From: Ghiorsea sp.
GTDB lineage: Bacteria; Pseudomonadota; Zetaproteobacteria; Mariprofundales; Mariprofundaceae
Direction: 5' to 3'
Assembly: GCA_021772875.1 (NCBI GenBank)
Contig: JAJFLD010000117.1
Coordinates: 1 to 26,676, forward strand
Length of the DNA: 26,676 nt
Shown: positions 24,261-26,676 of the stretch, in pieces
Layout: each line of letters begins with the position of its first letter
Position numbering within the stretch: the first letter of the stretch is position 1
Position numbers and translations under genes: made by a program
The notes under the pieces: model-generated
The model's database searches: none
The model's input: the letters and a program-made list of their open reading frames with translations, nothing else
Told to the model about the DNA's origin: nothing

Positions 24261-25730
24261 TTAGTCTTTAAACCACCCACAAGCTTCACGTGCTGCAATA
24301 ATCAAGATGTTCAACTGCGCCTCATCCAAACCATCAATGGCCTCAATCTCATCACTTGCTGCATCAGCCAAAGCATTGGCACTCAACACGCTTTGCACTG
24401 TCAAAGCTTCTGCCACTTCACGTGTCATGCCAGCAACATCCATCAAACCAACCAATGGCTCATCGCTTTCTTCTTGCGCCAAAGCAGAGTTCAACAAACT
24501 ATTCCGCGCACGTTTTTGAATCTCTTGCGCCAACTCTTCTTCCAAACCATCAATGGCTGTGAGCTCTGCAACATCACAATAAGCGAGGTCTGATAGCGAC
24601 ATAAAACCTTCATTGATCAACAACAATGAAAAGTCTTCGTCGATATCCAATCCAGCCATAAAGGCATCTTTGGCAGCTTGAATTTCTTCTGTACGTTTTT
24701 GTTTTTCATCACCCAAAGTCATGATTTCGATATTCCAGCCCGTAAGCTCAGATGCCAAACGCACATTTTGACCACGGCGGCCAATAGCAATCGCCAATTG
24801 ATCTTCAGCTACTGCAACTTCAATCAAACCACTATCTTCATCAACCAAAACACGCTCAACTTCCGCAGGTGCCAAGGCATTAATTACAAATGCAGCAGGG
24901 TCTTCTGTCCATTCAATAATATCAATTTTTTCGCCGTGCAATTCATTCACCACGGCCTGCACACGTGCACCTCGCATACCCACACATGCACCCACTGGAT
25001 CCACACCTACATCCGTAGAAACAACAGCAATTTTACTGCGTGAACCAGGGTCGCGTGAAATCGCTTGAATCGCAACCATACCATCTTGAATTTCAGGTAC
25101 TTCTTGTTCAAACAACTTAAGCACCATGCCTGCATCTGCACGCGACAAATAAACCAATGCACCCTTAGGCTGGTTACGAACTTCGCGCAAATACGTACGA
25201 ACACGGTCGCCTTGACGGAAAGATTCACGCGGCAACAAGTCTTCGCGATACATCACACCTTCACCACGACCCAAATCAATATAAACATTACCACGCTCAA
25301 CACGCTTGACGATACCAACAACAATTTCACCCACACGAGGCTCATATTCTGCAACCACTTGGGCACGCTCTGCTTCACGAATCCGCTGATTGATGACTTG
25401 CTTGGCCGTTTGTGCAGCAACACGATCCAATGTGATGGCTGGCAATGGCTCACGAAAAGTGGAGCCAATTTCTGCATCCGCTTCCAAAACCTTGCCTTCT
25501 TCTACGGTTAACTCATTTTCTTCGTCTTCAACTTCTTCAACCACTGTACGCACATGCGCCAAAGAAATTTCACCTGTCAGACGGTCAATGGTTGCTTCTA
25601 TAAATTTTGTGCCATAAGTGCGGCGCGCAGCAGTTTTTAAGGCTTGTTCCATGGACTCAAGCACAAGCTCACGCTCTACTGATTTTTCGCGTGCTACCGC
25701 GTCTGCTACTGCCAACATATCTGCGTTCAT
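24261..25730 (-). CDS. nusA: Transcription termination/antitermination factor NusA
   Basis: The 489-residue protein shows the full proteobacterial layout: N-terminal RNAP-binding domain (about 1-130), S1 domain with RVERGNVYIDLGRGEGVMYRE-type residues (about 135-200), KH1 (DPVGACVGMRGARVQAVV) and KH2 (AIGRRGQNVRLASELTGW). Two C-terminal helix-hairpin-helix acidic repeats end in DGLEEELAQEIQKRA and DGLDEAQLNILIIAAREAC. It modulates pausing, termination and antitermination. ATG 25730 has AAAGG about 9 nt upstream; rimP ends 31 nt before it. Confidence 0.97.
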   Translation of the reverse strand: MNADMLAVADAVAREKSVERELVLESMEQALKTAARRTYGTKFIEATIDRLTGEISLAHVRTVVEEVEDEENELTVEEGKVLEADAEIGSTFREPLPAITLDRVAAQTAKQVINQRIREAERAQVVAEYEPRVGEIVVGIVKRVERGNVYIDLGRGEGVMYREDLLPRESFRQGDRVRTYLREVRNQPKGALVYLSRADAGMVLKLFEQEVPEIQDGMVAIQAISRDPGSRSKIAVVSTDVGVDPVGACVGMRGARVQAVVNELHGEKIDIIEWTEDPAAFVINALAPAEVERVLVDEDSGLIEVAVAEDQLAIAIGRRGQNVRLASELTGWNIEIMTLGDEKQKRTEEIQAAKDAFMAGLDIDEDFSLLLINEGFMSLSDLAYCDVAELTAIDGLEEELAQEIQKRARNSLLNSALAQEESDEPLVGLMDVAGMTREVAEALTVQSVLSANALADAASDEIEAIDGLDEAQLNILIIAAREACGWFKD

Positions 25731-25761
25731 TGTTCAAAACCTTTCAGCATTATTATTACCT

Positions 25762-26265
25762 TCACTTCTTCTTTTTAGCGTTTGACTTACCGCGTTTCGC
25801 TTTGCCTGAGATTTTATCCCAGTTCACCGTGCGAATGACACGGCTCGTCTCACTCAAAATGATTTCTTCTATTCCACCCTTGGTAGTAACCAGCAAATTC
25901 CCTGCATCATCTAAGCCTAAATTATCACCTTCAATGGCCCGTCTGCCATCTTCAAATGTAATACGAAGCCATTCATTTTCATAACGTGCAAAATCTTTTA
26001 CTGTTGTTAAAGGCCAATCCAAACCTGGCGAGCTAATCTCCAAATGGTATTTGCCCGCAATCAAATCTTCGGCATCCAATTGCAATGACAAACCTTTGCT
26101 CAAGCGCCTTAAAGCTTCTACACCTACGCCACCTTTGGCATCCACAACCACGCGCACCAACCGATTATCTTTACCGCCTGACAAAACAACGCCCATATAA
26201 TCAATGCCTAATTCATCAACAATAGGGTCTGCGAGTTCCTTGATTATGGTTTCAATATCAGCCAC
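25762..26265 (-). CDS. rimP: Ribosome maturation factor RimP
   Basis: The 167-residue protein matches RimP: an N-terminal domain with the VRVVVDAKGGVGVEALRRLSKGLS-type segment, then the diagnostic YHLEISSPGLDWPL stretch, a DFARYENEWLRIT segment and a C-terminal SH3-like domain ending in a Lys-rich tail (KAKRGKSNAKKKK). It assists 30S assembly. The start is taken as GTG 26265; no strong RBS is seen. It is the first gene of the long minus-strand run and directly follows a terminator hairpin. Confidence 0.92.
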   Translation of the reverse strand: MADIETIIKELADPIVDELGIDYMGVVLSGGKDNRLVRVVVDAKGGVGVEALRRLSKGLSLQLDAEDLIAGKYHLEISSPGLDWPLTTVKDFARYENEWLRITFEDGRRAIEGDNLGLDDAGNLLVTTKGGIEEIILSETSRVIRTVNWDKISGKAKRGKSNAKKKK

Positions 26266-26296
26266 TTGACGCTACCCATCCTTCACACTTGGACTC

Positions 26297-26330
26297 TAAA
26301 AACAAAAAAAGCGAGCCGTAGCCCACTTTT
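26297..26330 (-). terminator. Rho-independent terminator after the phosphohexomutase gene
   Basis: On the minus strand a 10-bp stem (right arm 26307-26316, left arm 26321-26330, two G-T wobbles) closes a TACG loop flanked by C and G, a UNCG-type tetraloop. A T-rich tail (26301-26310) follows. It should end transcripts arriving from the right and lies only about 31 nt before the rimP start. Confidence 0.8.
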
Positions 26331-26375
26331 AACATCGCGCAGTTTAGAGCCAAACCATAAAATTTCAAGTGTTGC

Positions 26376-26676
26376 TTAAACCCACGCCTTTAAACCTTGT
26401 AAGCAGGTCTGAAGCATTTGCTCTGCTCTTGATTCACTTTCAGCTTCCACATAACAGCGTAATTCAGGGGCGTTGCCCGATGGCCGCAAGTGTATCACTT
26501 CCTGCGATTCAAAAGTAATACGCACACCGTCGGTTGCGTTTACTGCAACCACTTGCCCAAATACTTGTCCGAACAACAACTCAGCTGCATTTTTATTGCG
26601 TTGAAAATCATTTGTTTTTAACGGCGCCAACCGTTGCTCGCTCAATGCAGTTGCGAAATTCTGCAACCGCCCACTG
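26376..26676 (-). CDS. Phosphohexomutase (phosphomannomutase/phosphoglucomutase family), C-terminal fragment
   Basis: The frame is open to the right edge, so only about 100 C-terminal residues are seen. The DGVRITFESQEVIHL strand and LRPSGNAPELRCYVEAES match domain 4 of alpha-D-phosphohexomutases, where the RPSG loop binds the sugar phosphate. The NAPELR variant is more like the phosphomannomutase/phosphoglucomutase branch than GlmM (which usually has RPSGTEPxxR), but GlmM cannot be excluded without the N-terminal catalytic serine loop. It provides sugar phosphates for envelope polysaccharides. A terminator follows. Confidence 0.8.
   Translation of the reverse strand, partial: SGRLQNFATALSEQRLAPLKTNDFQRNKNAAELLFGQVFGQVVAVNATDGVRITFESQEVIHLRPSGNAPELRCYVEAESESRAEQMLQTCLQGLKAWV

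Noticed and set aside
1..26676. CRISPR arrays, transposons, prophage genes, toxin-antitoxin pairs, tRNAs or rRNAs
   Set aside because: No periodic repeats, transposase or integrase motifs, or cloverleaf sequences were seen in the short intergenic spaces; the window is packed with housekeeping genes.

Overview
The window reads as an ordinary chromosomal segment of a Gram-negative, probably proteobacterial organism with AT-leaning base composition. Evidence for an outer membrane and periplasm is a LolA lipoprotein chaperone, an OmpP1/FadL-type porin, a diheme c-type cytochrome and a cyclophilin with a signal peptide. RNase J, a DUF4080 radical-SAM protein, a DHC-type diheme cytochrome and a divergent isoaspartyl-methyltransferase-like protein together make me favour a Zetaproteobacteria-like (iron-oxidiser) lineage. 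That placement is inference only: no 16S or other marker search was possible.

Left part (1-5530): the 3' end of a DUF11-repeat surface protein (+) converges on a B12-binding radical SAM gene (-). Next come a TPR/double cyclic-nucleotide-domain protein (+), a CaCA-type Na+/Ca2+ exchanger (-) and a Pcm-like methyltransferase (+). These are mostly single-gene units in alternating orientation. A clear bidirectional hairpin terminator at 5499-5530 separates them from the next block.

Middle (5533-9723): a minus-strand five-gene cluster ftsE-ftsX-hslV-CPBP protease-diheme cytochrome c, with a zinc-ribbon/DUF3426 membrane protein divergently transcribed upstream of ftsE.

Right part (9787-26265): fifteen minus-strand genes that abut or overlap, with no gap above about 31 nt: rimP, nusA, ylxR, infB, rbfA, nrnA-like, truB, cyclophilin, pyrE, rnj, ftsK, lolA, fadL-like, rarA, crcB. 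It joins the classical nusA-infB translation operon to the classical ftsK-lolA-rarA(-crcB) cluster through pyrE and RNase J. Stop/start overlaps (ATGA, TTGA, TGATG, TAGTG) suggest translational coupling at many junctions. A hairpin terminator with a UNCG-type loop (26297-26330) separates this block from the 3' end of a phosphohexomutase gene that runs off the right edge.

I found no CRISPR array, transposon, prophage, tRNA or rRNA, and no gene-free stretch longer than about 140 nt. The most notable points are a cyclophilin gene with two well-formed ribosome binding sites that could give exported and cytosolic forms, the very long housekeeping gene run, and HslV plus a diheme cytochrome in the ftsEX operon. 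I do not see a convincing wholly new system.
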